From the NCBI GenBank assembly GCA_944472155.2, contig OX235271.1, forward strand, positions 106,777,256 to 106,841,255: a stretch of 64,000 bases of DNA, given 5' to 3'. Below the pieces are notes generated by a model. That model ran no database searches, was not told the origin of the DNA, and was given only the letters and a program-made list of their open reading frames with translations. Source of the stretch: Trichobilharzia szidati (lineage: Eukaryota > Platyhelminthes > Trematoda > Strigeidida > Schistosomatidae). How positions within the stretch are numbered: position 1 is the first letter of the stretch; every line of letters begins with the position of its first letter. The position numbers and the translations under genes were made by a program. This document shows, in pieces, positions 33,764-44,785 of the stretch.

Positions 33764-34735
33764 GTTACATAAATTCAAGTTGGAATAAGCACCTAATTTC
33801 AAGTTAATCAACCGAACTTACTTTGCACTACAGGAGACAGTTGCGCGTGTTTCAATTATCAACACAAATTGTAATAATGCAGTCAGCAATTGTAATTCAG
33901 CTTTTTTAATTGATCAGACTAATTCTGACTAATTGAAATCAATCTGATTTGTTGAACCACCTTTTGGCCTGTTGACCTATTGGCCTGTAAATTTCTCCAC
34001 CAATAAAACGCTACAAAATATAAAATATAAGTGAAAGAATTTATCCTATTCACCACATGAATACCGCATCACATGCTACATTCTACATACATTATGCAAT
34101 CGCCTCAATTATCGATCAATTTGAACGTGATTCAACCGTAAATTTACTCCTTTTCAAAGTGATCACCACTCAAAATGAAAAAATATATAACTTGATGGAT
34201 GACGTAACACTCTCCTATCTGTCTAATAAAATATTATAAGAAGATTGTCTAATGTCGCTGAGTCAGACAGTTATTCAGTCAATTAGATTAGTCATCTAAA
34301 GACATGTGATTATTGATGAACTAGCATTTGGACAGAATTATTTGAATGGATTTCAATGGTCTAGTGACATATTGTACGCTACCAGTAGCCCCCATCATGT
34401 TAGTGTTGACAAAGACACACAAACACAGAAAAACGGAATCACTGGGACACACACTCATGCATAATGAATGATTCATATTTTCTTTTGATGTGTTACCTCA
34501 CTTCCATGTGATACACATAGAATTGCAATATAGTGAATATTTGGAGAGTGGTTATTCACAGTCTGCTCTCACAAAATTCGTAATAGAAATGCATTTTCTT
34601 TGTTTAATGCTTGTGCTGAACCACCAGGTATTATTCACAAAGCAGTCATCCTCGTCCTCTCATGGAATAAAGCATACCATTAGTCCATTTTAAGACAGAA
34701 TATGTAATTTCATAATTTTAACATTCTGGATAGTA
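33764..34735. other. Gene-free part of block C, unit 1
   Basis: No gene recognised. Frame 34057-34239 (starts MNTASHATFYIHYAIASIID) recurs in unit 2 at 59657 with a later stop, but has no domain, signal or splice evidence. 31033-31227 at the block's left edge holds a short (GACA)n run near 31063. Confidence 0.45.
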
Positions 34736-35430
34736 TATTTTTCATCAGATAACGCTGAGATAAATATGACATATAACGTAGTAGTCCTCTGAAGTGGTAC
34801 AGTTAATTGATTCTCTCTGATGACTAACATTTTCGTTCATCTTTAATTCCCATCAGGGCAATAATGTAGAAAGTGCAGAGATTGTAACTAGGGCTTTCAA
34901 AGTTCACAAAGTGTAGGACAGAAATATTTGAATAGATATACTCTTCTCATCTGTCACTATTACTGCAATTACTATCAATTAAACGCAGGGATCAAGATCG
35001 TTTTCTACACATGGATATTTCTCATATACTCTGATTCATCTGTCTTACCAAAAGACAACTTTCTCTGACCACTGCTGCCAGTTTCCAATGTACATATAAA
35101 CCCCTGCACAGCATTGAAAAGGAGTTTCGAAAAGAAATCTATCTCCTCATTCATTTCCACTTAAATCTCATCACACGAGAATTCTTCGCACATTGAGAAT
35201 GAATTCTCATAACTGGCTTCTCATTAGAGCTTCGAACACACTGACTTAACGGAATTCGATAAACTGCGACTCACCACATTCTTCAAGCGACGTCCAGACT
35301 CGAGATTTTCACTGTGAATTCTGATACTGCCAAACCCGACTATCCTTTCCTCCCCCTCTCCTCTTCTTAATAGTCAGTCATAATTTGGGATAGTTTTCAA
35401 TACTCTCCAGTCTTCCATGTTCATTCAAGC
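34736..35430. other. Unit 1-specific sequence
   Basis: No gene recognised. Absent from unit 2, where block C passes into a PLE subfamily 2 relic at 60338. Confidence 0.5.
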
Positions 35431-35625
35431 GTCGGTGCGTCGGTGGCACAGTGGCTAGGACTCTCGCCGGCCATGCACGTGGTCCGGGGTTCGATCCCCT
35501 GACGACGCACGCCCGATATCTATGGTCGGCCTGCAAAATTTGGGCTACCGATATCCATGCTGAAAATTCCATACTGCTACCAAAAGTACTGTGTGGAATC
35601 AAGCTGTAATCAAAAATAAAAAAAG
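35431..35625 (+). mobile_element. tRNA-headed SINE, tail variant A
   Basis: Head GCGTCGGTGGCACAGTGG, box B GGTTCGATCCC, body with GATATC...GATATC, tail TGCTGAAAATTCC and TGTGGAATCAAGC then A/T-rich. It splits the inverted intron copy: left flank ends TTCATTCAAG and right flank resumes (AAG)TTATTAG, equivalent to CATTCAAGCTATTAG in the reverse complement of 26000-26015. Confidence 0.8.
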
Positions 35626-35642
35626 AAAATAAATAAAATAAA

Positions 35643-35865
35643 TAAGTTATTAGTTTAAAATGTAATGAAAAATCGTTTAAACAAGTAATTATACTGTATG
35701 CCATAAATTTGAGAAGTTTGTGGTTGATGAACTAGATGTGAAGTAGTCATTCACTTGTACTGGTGGATTATCAAACAACCAGCTGCTGTGCAATATACAT
35801 ATGTTGCATTCGACCTAGAAAGTACTGACAAATCAGGGAAAAATTAACAAAATAGACTCATTCGA
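35643..35865 (-). repeat. Inverted third copy of KH-gene intron segment
   Basis: Matches the reverse complement of 25785-26005 (and of 52010-52230), for example GTTTGTGGTTGATGAACTAG and GTAGTCATTCACTTGTACTG. It is clearly more diverged than units 1 and 2 are from each other. Confidence 0.8.
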
Positions 35866-35934
35866 GTAGCTCTACATTACACTGAAACACTACGTTATTT
35901 ATGACTGAAATTTTTATCATTGATATAAGAATAG

Positions 35935-36385
35935 AACTTGTGGTAGAGTATAATTCCCCCTATGAGTAAAATATACTTTGATGAAGTCTTGTACAGGAAT
36001 ATTTACTGATGACCACGTTTCGAGCACAATTTATTGCTCATAATCGTATCAAGTTACTTACATAACTTTCTAACTTCGTTTAATGGTTCCACTATTTCTC
36101 ATCGCTTGATTTGATTGATAGTAATATTTTCCATATTCCTGGTATGAGTGATGAGTCATTCCTATCGCAAGTGTCAGGTGTAAATTCTATGAACAAAGAT
36201 TCAGTAATCAACCTCTCTCTCTCTCTCGACCTACCTATATTACTTTTTAGAATTCTGAATCTGTCCCACCCTATTTTGTGGTTGTGTGTTAATGCATGCA
36301 GTGGAATTGCCGAGCTTTTTCCTAAATTTCTTATCTTCGCGAGGCTGATCATTCTTACCTTAGCTAAATTTACCTAGACTGTAGT
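35935..36385 (-). pseudogene. PLE (subfamily 1) 3' end, minus strand
   Basis: Minus frame 36352-36092 has IRNLGKSSAIPLHALTHNHK, IGWDRFRILKSNIG and TPDTCDRNDSSLIPGIWKIL, the C-terminal part of the subfamily 1 protein, then the terminus with hairpin GAGCA/TGCTC (36039-36022) and GAAAC. With the + strand relic at 36975-37440 it forms arms of a large imperfect inverted repeat. Confidence 0.8.
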
Positions 36386-36409
36386 TTACAATTCGTATGT
36401 TTTTATTTT

Positions 36410-36577
36410 ATTTTTTTTATTTTGATTTATAGCTTGATTCCACACCGTATTTTCAGTACAAGTATGGAATTTTCAGCATGGATATCGGTAGCCCAAATTC
36501 AGGCAGACATAGATATCGGCGCGGCAGGGGATCGAACCCCGGATCATGTGCATGGTCGGCGAGAGTCCTAACCACTG
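36410..36577 (-). mobile_element. tRNA-headed SINE, tail variant A, head clipped
   Basis: Minus strand: CACAGTGGTTAGGACTCTCG, GGGGTTCGATCCCC, body with GATATC, TGCTGAAAATTCC tail, and an A-rich end. The first 10 or so bases of the head are missing. Confidence 0.8.
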
Positions 36578-36784
36578 TGTGTATCAATGGAGGTGAGGAA
36601 GGAATAGTTTACTTTTTTTCCCCTTCTTCGTGTTTCTTTTTGTAACATATGTCTTCACGCTTCGAAGTTTCAGTTACGATGGTTTTGTTGTTGTTTTTAT
36701 TGGGTAGGCTTGCTAATATCATGCCTAACCCCCTCCCTCTTATCAGGAATTACTACTGGCTACTAACCCGCTTGACGAATTTCA

Positions 36785-36965
36785 GAAATGAGTCAGCAGA
36801 AGACCAAACCGGCACATCTTGTCTATCTGGTGAGTATTTTATCACCTTACTTCGAATCTCTCCAACAGTAGTACACACCCATCACCTCACTAGAGGTCGA
36901 ATTCATGACTTAGGTTACGAGGCGGTCAAGTCATCATCTATTCATTGGGACGTAATTCGATCGTT
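36785..36965 (-). mobile_element. Diverged hammerhead-SINE head relic
   Basis: The + strand GGTTACGAGGCGGTCAAG and TCATTGGGACG correspond to the head region of the SM-alpha-like SINEs (GGTTACAAGGCGAGCTCG, CATTGGGACC). No ribozyme core seen. A long + frame through here (36649-37149) is a chance reading that runs on into the PLE relic. Confidence 0.4.
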
Positions 36966-36969
36966 AAAT

Positions 36970-37440
36970 TTAGTTACGGTTAGAATGATCAACCTCGTGA
37001 AGATAAGAAATTTAAGAAAAAGCTCGGTAGTTCCACTGCATGCATTAACACACAACCACACAATAGGGTGGAACAGATTCAAAATAGTGAAAAGTAATAA
37101 AGGCAGGTCAAGAGAGAGGTTGAATACTGAATCTTTGTTCATAGAATAATCTTTAACCAACACATGCAGTAGGAATGACTCATCACTCAAAGCAGAAATA
37201 TGAAAAATATCAATACCAGCAAAATCAAGCGATGAGAAATAGTGGAACCATATAAACGAAGTTGGAGAGGTTGTGTGATTAACTTGATATGATTATTAGC
37301 ACTAATAATTTGTGCTCGAAACGTTATGAGTAAATAAAACTGTATAACACTGTGTAACTTTATCAAAATAAATTTTATCCATAATGAAATCGTCCTCTAC
37401 CACAGTACTCAAGTATTATCCTGATATGTCAACCTCATAT
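36970..37440 (+). pseudogene. PLE (subfamily 1) 3' end, unit 1
   Basis: + strand: MINLVKIRNLRKSSVVPLHA, LTHNHTIGWNRFKIVKSN and RERLNTESLFIE, then the terminus with hairpin AGCAC/GTGCT (37298-37316) and GAAAC, ending in CCACAGTACTCAAGTATTAT. Block D starts inside it at about 36985; unit 2 counterpart 60965-61440. Confidence 0.8.
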
Positions 37441-37479
37441 TTGTTTTTCAAATAAACCGTCAGATAAGACAATCAAAAG

Positions 37480-37800
37480 TGATCAAAGTCACACCTCACT
37501 TTGCTTCTGAATGCATTCGCCTGTTTAAAGGTGCATTTAGAAGGGAATACACTGAAAGAACACAGAGAATGGTTACTGTTCATAATACGAAGCATATAAC
37601 AAAGAACTTGAGTCGAAATAGCTCAAAGGCATTAAACAGTGCGATTGCACCCCATCTATTGAACAATGGTCATATTGCAGATAATCCGAATACATTCAAA
37701 ATACTCAACAGGCAAAAGAAGTCGAGCTTGCTACATTTTATTGAAACAGTTGTCACAAACTGCTGAAACCGCATCTGCGTCTGCATGAATAGTCATTAGT
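37480..37800 (+). pseudogene. PLE GIY-YIG C-terminal relic, unit 1
   Basis: Frame 37479-37766 includes ALNSAIAPHLLNNGHIADNP and NTFKILNRQKKSSLLHFIET, which fit the spacing of the C-terminal half of PLE GIY-YIG proteins (H-L-x3-GH-x3-P-x-T-F-K-I ... ExV). It is followed, past a stop, by ICVCMNSH, like the LCxQK C-terminus. The catalytic YIG part is missing. Close copy in unit 2 at 61490. Confidence 0.5.
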
Positions 37801-38261
37801 AAACCTTGTACTATTAACAATATCAACTTTATTTTGCATAAAAACACTTACACGATGCACAGAATTCTCAACATAACTTACTGAATAATATTTCCTCTTC
37901 ATCTAAGCTCTTCAAGTAAAATAACTATCTGTGGTACATCATGTGACGCACTGCCGTTTGATCAAAAGTTTTGATCCCTCATAAAAATTTTCCTTCACCT
38001 CCGAGAAATGAACATCAGTGGTTTGAAAGCCAAATGAAAATGTGTGTGAGTGTATTTTGCGACATAATTAAATGGTTAAAATAATTAGAATTAGAGAGAA
38101 CATGACGCGCCGTGTGTTGAGTAGCAGTTTAGGTAGCCCATTGATTCAAGCAGACTGCCGTATTCTTACTTAAAAAGAAAACAAAGTAATACCATATTTA
38201 ATGCACTATGCATTCTCCTACATGTTCTGTCCCGTTTCTAAAACTTTATTATTTCAAGTTT
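37801..38261. other. Gene-free part of block D, unit 1
   Basis: Nothing recognised. Same in unit 2 (61831-62250). Confidence 0.45.
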
Positions 38262-38557
38262 TGGTTTCTAGGGGTTTGATTCGTTACAGAAATTCATCAT
38301 GGGCTGACATTAGTTAGAGAACCATTGGAAAACCAACTGGGATTACTGGACAGATGTTTCGTCCTAATTTGGGATCCTTCATCAGTACGCACCCACCGCT
38401 AGGGTTCGAACTCAAGGCCTTCTGGTTACAAGGCGAGCTCGCAGACCATAAGCCACTGGGACCCGTTCCAATGGCCAGTCCATGAATTCCAGCTTCAGCC
38501 AATTCACAACATAGCGTGACCACAAGCCAATGTCTTCGGCGATTATTTGTCATCACA
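38262..38557 (-). mobile_element. SM-alpha-like hammerhead SINE, unit 1 block D
   Basis: Minus-strand SINE with tRNA-like head (GGTCTGCGAGCTCGCC, GAGTTCGAACCC) and a hammerhead region: CTGATGA at 38385-38379 and GAAAC at 38360-38356 are intact, but between them AGGATCCCAAATTAGGAC pairs less well than the GTCC/GGAC stem II at 18975. Its 3' tail extends to TGTAACGAATCAAACC, as in the copy at 40501. Also present in unit 2 (62251). Confidence 0.88.
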
Positions 38558-38959
38558 CTCGACCTGCTGCACCCTACTGGTCACAATGTCCCACTAGAAC
38601 CCCAAGTAGCTAACTACCTGAATAGGGCCAGTCACTAGTGAGCTGTATATCATTCACCTTGCTCTTTCTTTTCCTATTTTCTATTTATCTGTATTTAAAT
38701 AACCTATCGAGATACCCTTTCCACTTAAACTTTGTTTACACCAAAATATTTTAATTCAACCTTTTTTCTGCGATATTCATCTAATCATCCTATAAATAGT
38801 CAATTCCTTTGTGTCTTAATGACTTGATAACTTACATCGTTCCGCACTGATGTTACTTATAGCTCCTGTCAACTACTCCTTGCCATTTAGCAAAAGTTTG
38901 TTCCCACGGTTTTGCGATAGATTATAGACACCTGAGAATAATTCTCTGAATGATAAAAA
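38558..38959. other. Gene-free sequence before small ORF
   Basis: No element recognised. AT-rich, no clear promoter motif. Equivalent to 62544-62944. Confidence 0.4.
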
Positions 38960-39160
38960 ATGAATACATTCCGTCCCTTTGCATTTGTCCTTCTTGTTGT
39001 GTTTAAGTTTACTACTTATAATTTGAAAACACCGCAAAACTATCACACAAATATCAATTTTTGTGAGTTGATCAAAGTTGTTTCAAATAAGCCTAATTTT
39101 ATAGTACACGTGAATAGTCTACACTTCATTTATCACAGTCAAAAAGTTGTACAAAAGTAG
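38960..39160 (+). CDS. Putative small secreted peptide, unit 1 (uncertain)
   Basis: A 66-codon frame that I do not recognise. N-terminus MNTFRPFAFVLLVVFKFTTY has a hydrophobic core typical of a signal peptide; the rest is polar with one Cys (INFCELIKVVSNKPNF). The stop TAG (39158-39160) is followed 15 nt later by AATAAA (39176-39181). The frame is kept at full length in unit 2 (62945-63145), but the changes between them alter five residues (Arg/Cys, Gln/Arg, Tyr/Cys, Ile/Val, Lys/Asn) against two silent ones, so there is no sign of constraint. It could be a terminal or single exon of a small gene, or chance. No transcript evidence is available. Confidence 0.25.
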   Translation: MNTFRPFAFVLLVVFKFTTYNLKTPQNYHTNINFCELIKVVSNKPNFIVHVNSLHFIYHSQKVVQK

Positions 39161-39477
39161 TAAAAATATCGATTAAATAAAGAGTCATTCTTTTATTACG
39201 TGTCCATTAGGAGAATTAGAGGATTTTCGTGAGAAAACATAATGCCTCAAAATACCGTCATTTCGCTATCAACAAAGTATTTTCTGTCTACAATTATCTA
39301 TGTGACAAAATAAGCCACAAGACATAAATTTATTTTCAAAATAAATTGGCTATTAGGATGTTGAGTTTAAACAAAACTTCAGTTTGCAGACTGATGTCGG
39401 TTTGTGATGAAATTTAACTTGGAATTAATTTTAGCTTCTCGCCAAATTGAATTTAACTTGTACCCTATTGCTTGACT

Positions 39478-39707
39478 TTTTTTCCTTCACGTTCCCCAGT
39501 GGAACATAGGGCTTCAAGCTACAGGCTTGAAGTTTCTGTAGCAGTGTTTATTTTACAGGATGGGGTTGCTAGCCTCATGCCCAACCTTTCCTCTTCACCA
39601 GTATTATTTCTGGCTTAGCGAGGTAAAGGAGTGCGTCGGTAGCCGGGGATCGAACCCTGGACCATGTGCATGGTCAGCGAGCGTCCTAACCGCTGTGCTA
39701 CCGACGC
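39478..39707 (-). mobile_element. tRNA-headed SINE, tail variant B, unit 1 block D
   Basis: Minus strand: GCGTCGGTAGCACAGCGGTT, GGTTCGATCCCCGG, body GGTTGGGCATGAGGCTAGC, tail CTTGAAGCCCTATGTTCC. Flanked by ATTGYTTGACT (39467-39477 and 39708-39718). Same insertion in unit 2. Confidence 0.88.
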
Positions 39708-39718
39708 ATTGTTTGACT

Positions 39719-40500
39719 AGAAGCTGTTTTTCTACGGAATTAAATAGTAATCAGCCCTTTAAAAAAATTTACCACATTAGACTGAAACAGGTTCTCGGTA
39801 GTTAGAAATTCTCAATAAATTGTTAACTTTATACAGAAAGTTGATTCGTAACAGTTCACTTTGCAACAGACCACTGTCATTTCATGCCTAATCTGCTTGT
39901 CTTCCATTTTTTTTCAAATGCATTAGGGTAATGATACACTAACTGAATAATCTTACATTTCATTAACTAATAGATGTGCGTATTCTTATCTTCATCCCAG
40001 CATAAATATAAATTTCGATACATTAGAAAAGAAACAGGTTGTCAATAATTTCTAAGTATGATTTACCTAGAGAAACAGGTTCATTTGAGTGTGAAATACT
40101 GTTTTACGTCTGAGTGTTATTCACTAAAGTCTCCTGTTCATCTGATTCGCGCATGAAACGTGCTTCTTAAGATGCTCGACTTACTATAAAGATACTCAAG
40201 GTAGTTATGAAAAGATAGACAGGGATGACGGGGTCTCACCAATAAACACTGTTACAAATTTAACGATTAAGGGATCTGTGTTAATCTTCCACATCATCTG
40301 GAATGAGTGCACACTTTCTCTTAATGAAGCATGTATATATACGTATATGTATGGTTCCCAAAATAATGTACTGAACATAGATTTCTACCACAATTGAGAC
40401 TTAGTGTTTATGTAGAAAACATTTTGTCATACTGTGTGAAGACTGTTGCTTTCCTACAGGGATGTCGCCCCGAATACAAACTGTACTCTTCTTAAGTATT
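39719..40500. other. Gene-free end of block D, unit 1
   Basis: Nothing recognised. The copy in unit 2 leaves the window at 64000, which equals about 40005 here. Confidence 0.45.
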
Positions 40501-40795
40501 GGTTTGTAGGAATTTGATTGATTGGTTACAGGATTTCAGCATGAAGTGGCATCATTTGGAGAACCACTGAAAAACCTGAGGGTACAGGATAGCCAGCTGT
40601 TTCATCCTAGATTGGCACTTTTCAGCAGTACGCACCCACTACAGGGATTCGAACTCAGGGCCTTCTGGGTACTGGACGAGATCGTAGACCATTAACCCAC
40701 TGGAACCGCATCCAATGGCCAGTCCATGAATTCCAACTTCTGCCAATTCACGGCACAGCGCAACCTCTAGCCAATGTCTTCGGTAAGTATGAAAG
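40501..40795 (-). mobile_element. SM-alpha-like hammerhead SINE at the duplication junction
   Basis: Minus-strand SINE with head (GAGTTCGAATCC as box B region) and body as in the other copies. The ribozyme core reads CTGCTGA: the conserved A6 is C, and GAAAC is kept, so cleavage should be lost. It ends at about 40795, immediately before the start of unit 2 at 40798. Confidence 0.85.
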
Positions 40796-41095
40796 GTGAG
40801 TAACACAAAACTGTGCACACTTTGACATAAAAAGCCATGTACTAATGGCTTGGAAAAGTGCAGTACACCTAAACGACTGAAGATGTAATCAGTGCGTTTT
40901 AAGAAAAGAATGTGCGAAATGTCGTGAGATTACTTTGAATTAGAAAATGAATACAAGCGATTTGGTGTAAAGGCTATTTTCAACGAATTTATTATCAAGC
41001 CGTACACTTGTATGTATATAAATGATTTCTTTCCTGACATAATAATGTGGGCTGCGACAAAATCTTCCTGATTATAATCATATTTAGACATCAAA

Positions 41096-41108
41096 GAGAA
41101 TACGCTTC
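41096..41108 (+). other. Empty PLE target site
   Basis: GAGAATACGCTTC present once; in unit 1 it flanks the PLE insertion on both sides (16852-16864, 18101-18113). Confidence 0.9.
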
Positions 41109-42625
41109 TATGAGTTCGAAAATGGAAAGCATTTGCCAAAAGGCAACAGTCCATTATAAAAAGAAAATGGTTATATTACGGAAATCACTGATACAGAAGA
41201 CAGGTACATGAAGAATACAGGTAATTTAATCAGAGACAATAGTATGCACCAACAGCCCACGAAAAATCCTGACCAAACATTGGACAATAAAATCAAAACT
41301 CATGAAATCAGGATAAATTACAGAATAAGATCAGTGGTGAATGAAATCCAACGGACCCGTTTTACCTTAACTTTACGCTATACCTAAATAACGTAAACCA
41401 GACATTCCTCTACAGCCAATCGTTTCGTTACTAGGATCACCGAAATATAATCTATCAAAAAAACCTTTCCAATCATTTAAATACCTAACAGAATCACGAA
41501 ATCATTCTACCAATTCGCCAACCCGATTTTTCGAAGAAATCAAAATCATTCAAGTACATAATAATGAAATCATGGTACCGTCTGAATTCACAACATCGTA
41601 CACACCATCTGGACTAAACCTGGCAGAATAAGTTACTGGACAGCTACCCTATAATAATGAACACACAAAAGATAATGTTCGAGTTGGATGCAGCATACAG
41701 ATTTGTGGCTTACAACATATTTTTAATTCAGTGGACAAATATGCGAACCGATATGAGTAACACCAACGGGCTCACTCATTTCAAGACTAACTGCTGAGGC
41801 TGTTATGCAAAGACTGGAAACATGGTGTAGACGCCATATTTGTCATAAGTAGAAATGATTTAGAATGTACTCACAAGTTATTCAACAAAGTGTTTTCAAA
41901 CATCAAATTCACAAGAAAAGAATTAAACTGTATAATTTCTTACAAGATTTCATCATGAGCTGACATCGGTTAGAGAACCACTGGAAAACCTGGAAGTACT
42001 AGACAGCTCTTTCGTCCTAGTTTCTGACTGTTCATCATTGGGCGCCCACCACAGGGGTTCGAACCCAGGACCTTCTGGATACAAGGTGAGCTCGTAGACC
42101 ATTCATCCATTGGGACTCGATCTAATGGCCAATCCATGAATTCCAACTTCTGCCAATTCATGACATAGCGTGACCACTAGCCAATGTCTTCGGCGAGTAT
42201 TTGTCCTCACACCAATACCTAAATAAAATTTCTTCCTTGGATGTCATGCTCAAGGGACTGTATACGGGTATAAAGGAAGTCAACACGCACAAACCAACTA
42301 CTCATTAACAACACCAAATAAAGAAAGTGTCAACAGAAATTATCCAAAAGGGTCCCAAAACTGTAGCATTTCAGTCCTGAGGAGAATAAAGAAGAAATAT
42401 AACTGTCTTCAAGAAAAGTGGACTCCCTCAGAGTTTTATCAAAAGTGTCTAAAATGGAATAAAACTATCAGCATTATTATCCGCATAAAACAAGAAAATT
42501 CATTCTACCACATATAAAGAATGTTTTTGAAATGGTGGTTAGAATACTGAAACCAGTTGGAATGGATATTGCACACAAAACGACACAGTTATTTCATTCA
42601 CAAATACATTTAAACCAGAGGGGCC
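41109..42625 (+). pseudogene. PLE (subfamily 3) RT relic, unit 2
   Basis: Counterpart of 18114-19525. It retains a stretch deleted in unit 1: RPIVSLLGSPKYNLSKKPFQ-like reading at 41410-41470, which extends the PLE RT block after KPDIPL. Further: SRNHSTNSPTRFFEEIKIIQ, NNEIMVPSEF, and past the SINE (41942-42221) KISSLDVML. Around 42310-42360 there are about 40 bp that unit 1 has lost. Stops and shifts throughout. Confidence 0.75.
41942..42221 (-). mobile_element. SM-alpha-like hammerhead SINE, unit 2 block A
   Basis: Same insertion as 18908-19177; right target repeat AATAAAATTTCTT at 42222-42234, left one decayed. The core has ATGATGA in place of CTGATGA and GAAAG in place of GAAAC, so this copy's ribozyme is dead while the unit 1 copy keeps a canonical core. 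Confidence 0.88.
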
Positions 42626-43999
42626 GACTCCACTAACCTAATAAATTGAACAGACTGTATGATAAGTGGAGCTGTGGCCAAAGCTTGAGCAATACAGATG
42701 AGTCAGATACTCAGTGATTCCGACAGTTTATATTTCTCCTTCTAACTTTAAGGGAAAAGGTTGTGGAGATGAGATAATTAAGCTTTCCGTTATTGAGCTT
42801 CATATATAAACATACAACTGTACAGCTTAATAACACATTTCTTGGGAAGAGTATCTTCACTGAGTTACTTAGTTTCATTTACTAAAATTCCCAATGGAAA
42901 TGTTTTATAATTTGCATGAGACTATAATTTACAATGATTCCTCTCCCACCGATAATTTGATATTCCTGACACTGTTTCGCAGTAATGAATTAGTTCCACA
43001 ATGTGATAATTTTATTCTAATCGACCAATAGCACCTTTCACATTATTGAATAAGAATTAAATAGATAAGCCAAAGGTTTTGGACAGCAAAATACACCATT
43101 ATTGAATCCATGATAGTACACGATCTGTACAGATTCCAGATAATAAGATCGTGTTTCTTCACTGCTGTTTTTACAGAATGAAATCATCTAATCACAGGAA
43201 AATCCAAACATTTACTTGCTTATTTCTAGATGATTTATCATAAGTGATACAAACATCAGGCACGCTGCATTAAGATCAAAAATAGAGAGAGAACTAAACG
43301 CTTCAAAATTATTTCAGTAACTTCTGTTTGTTTGTTTTTTTGTCTCACCTGAATTTTTCTCAACATCATGAACATGTTAGATAAAAGTACAGATTATGAC
43401 TGGGTGAACTAATGTTGTTTTTTTTTCATTCAAGCGATATTGTAGGACTGATTAATGTCACTAGAAACAGTTGTTGTATTGTTGATTTTGATGTCCAATG
43501 TCCAAAACAACCATTATTATACACAGATTATGAATTGGATGTATTATTTGCTTAATCTATGCATTGTATTCGCTCAAAATGAAATAGAATCATTAATTTT
43601 CTCACCATGTACTTACTCTACAGCCAAGTAAAATGTTGTACTGACAACCTGGAACAAATGCAAATGAAGCTCTCAATCCGTCATACAGACTATTATGTCG
43701 AGTATGTAGATAACACGTTTTTCATTTATGATTGTTTTAATAACCCATCCTAAATACAAAACCTAAAACGTGCTCATCGCAATATAAAGTTTACACAAGG
43801 TGTATGAAAATGAAAACCAATTCCATTCTCTTAATCCCAGTATCTAACTTGACATAGATGGTAAGACTGTACGGTACATCAATAGGAAAAAGGCCTGAGA
43901 GACAATTCATCTGAATCTTGTAAGCTTCTGCTCTATATGTTACAAAAACGAATTGGGGAGAAAACTATTTGATGGTATAAGAAAGCTTTGAGCACAGGA
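42626..43999. other. Gene-free part of block A, unit 2
   Basis: Counterpart of 19526-20899. Nothing recognised. Confidence 0.45.
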
Positions 44000-44785
44000 A
44001 AATGAAATAAAAGATTATTCAGCGGAGAAAATTTCCTTTATCGAAGAAATCATCTTCAAAGGCTGTACAGTTGTATTTATATTTACCAGAAACGTATAGT
44101 GGTCTATTATTGAGTGGTGACATAACTGATATAATTACTTGGAAGCGGCTTTATATGTAAAAATAAAAGTTGTAAGTTATGCAGTACTCAACGGCACAAA
44201 GTTAGAAATTTGATAAGGTTAAGATTGTTTGTGACTGAGAAGAAGGTAGTTGAGTGTAAACATAACAAGTGTGAAGAGGGTTGAAAAATGTACAAAAAGA
44301 AGATATGAAAGTGATAGCAGTGAGTTAATTATTAAAGCAAAAGCAAACTAAAAGTAAAATTAGATATTAAAAAACTAGAAAATAGAAAAAATTACAGAGA
44401 AGGACTAGTGAGGAGGTTAACACCATGATAGAATAAGAGACTGGACAGACTTTTTCTCTATACAAAGTTCGGGTTTGTACTGACGAATTGCCAACGCCCC
44501 TGCCATACACAAATTCCGAAACCTGATGCCCTCTGTACCATTTGGCCTCGCCTTGTAGATAATCTTGAAAGACGACTCTCTTGGAGCTACGTGGCTTGAG
44601 TTCACCAACTACTTATTAAATGAGCTAGTAATTGTCTTGCGTTATCCATGCCACGTAATGTTTCCAAATGCGTTTGGAAAGTGTGCGCTTTGTGCGGCCA
44701 ATATAACTAGCTCCGTAGGAGCTTCCTCCAATCTTTGCAATTTTGTCTGCGTCTTTCTCTCTCACATTTGTGTGCACATGTTAAA
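44000..44785 (-). pseudogene. PLE (subfamily 2) GIY-YIG relic, unit 2
   Basis: Counterpart of 20900-21690. Minus frame 44608-44417 has VAPRESSFKIIYKARPNG and ALAIRQYKPELCIEKKSVQ. Upstream on the minus strand the YIGRTKRTLSKRI motif survives in another frame. Confidence 0.75.

Larger units (their letters stand above)
16541..40797 (+). repeat. Segmental tandem duplication, unit 1
   Basis: Head-to-tail copy of the unit starting at 40798. Aligned by eye: block A 16541-21995 with 40798-45090 (interrupted here by the PLE at 16865-18113); block B 22003-28389 with 48217-54611; block C 31033-34735 with 56656-60337; block D 36985-39999 with 61005-64000. Blocks are collinear and in the same order and strand. 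Differences are scattered substitutions of a few percent plus large indels at the block joints. The junction lies at about 40795-40798, directly after a hammerhead SINE. Confidence 0.9.

Noticed and set aside
34057..34239. Duplicated frame MNTASHATFYIHY as a gene
   Set aside because: Stop position differs between units, there is no domain or signal, and its conservation is no more than that of flanking DNA.
36649..37149. 166-codon frame starting MSSRFEVSVTMVLL as a gene
   Set aside because: It starts in unassigned sequence, crosses a SINE head relic and ends in the PLE C-terminus in a chimeric reading; unit 2 lacks the 5' part.
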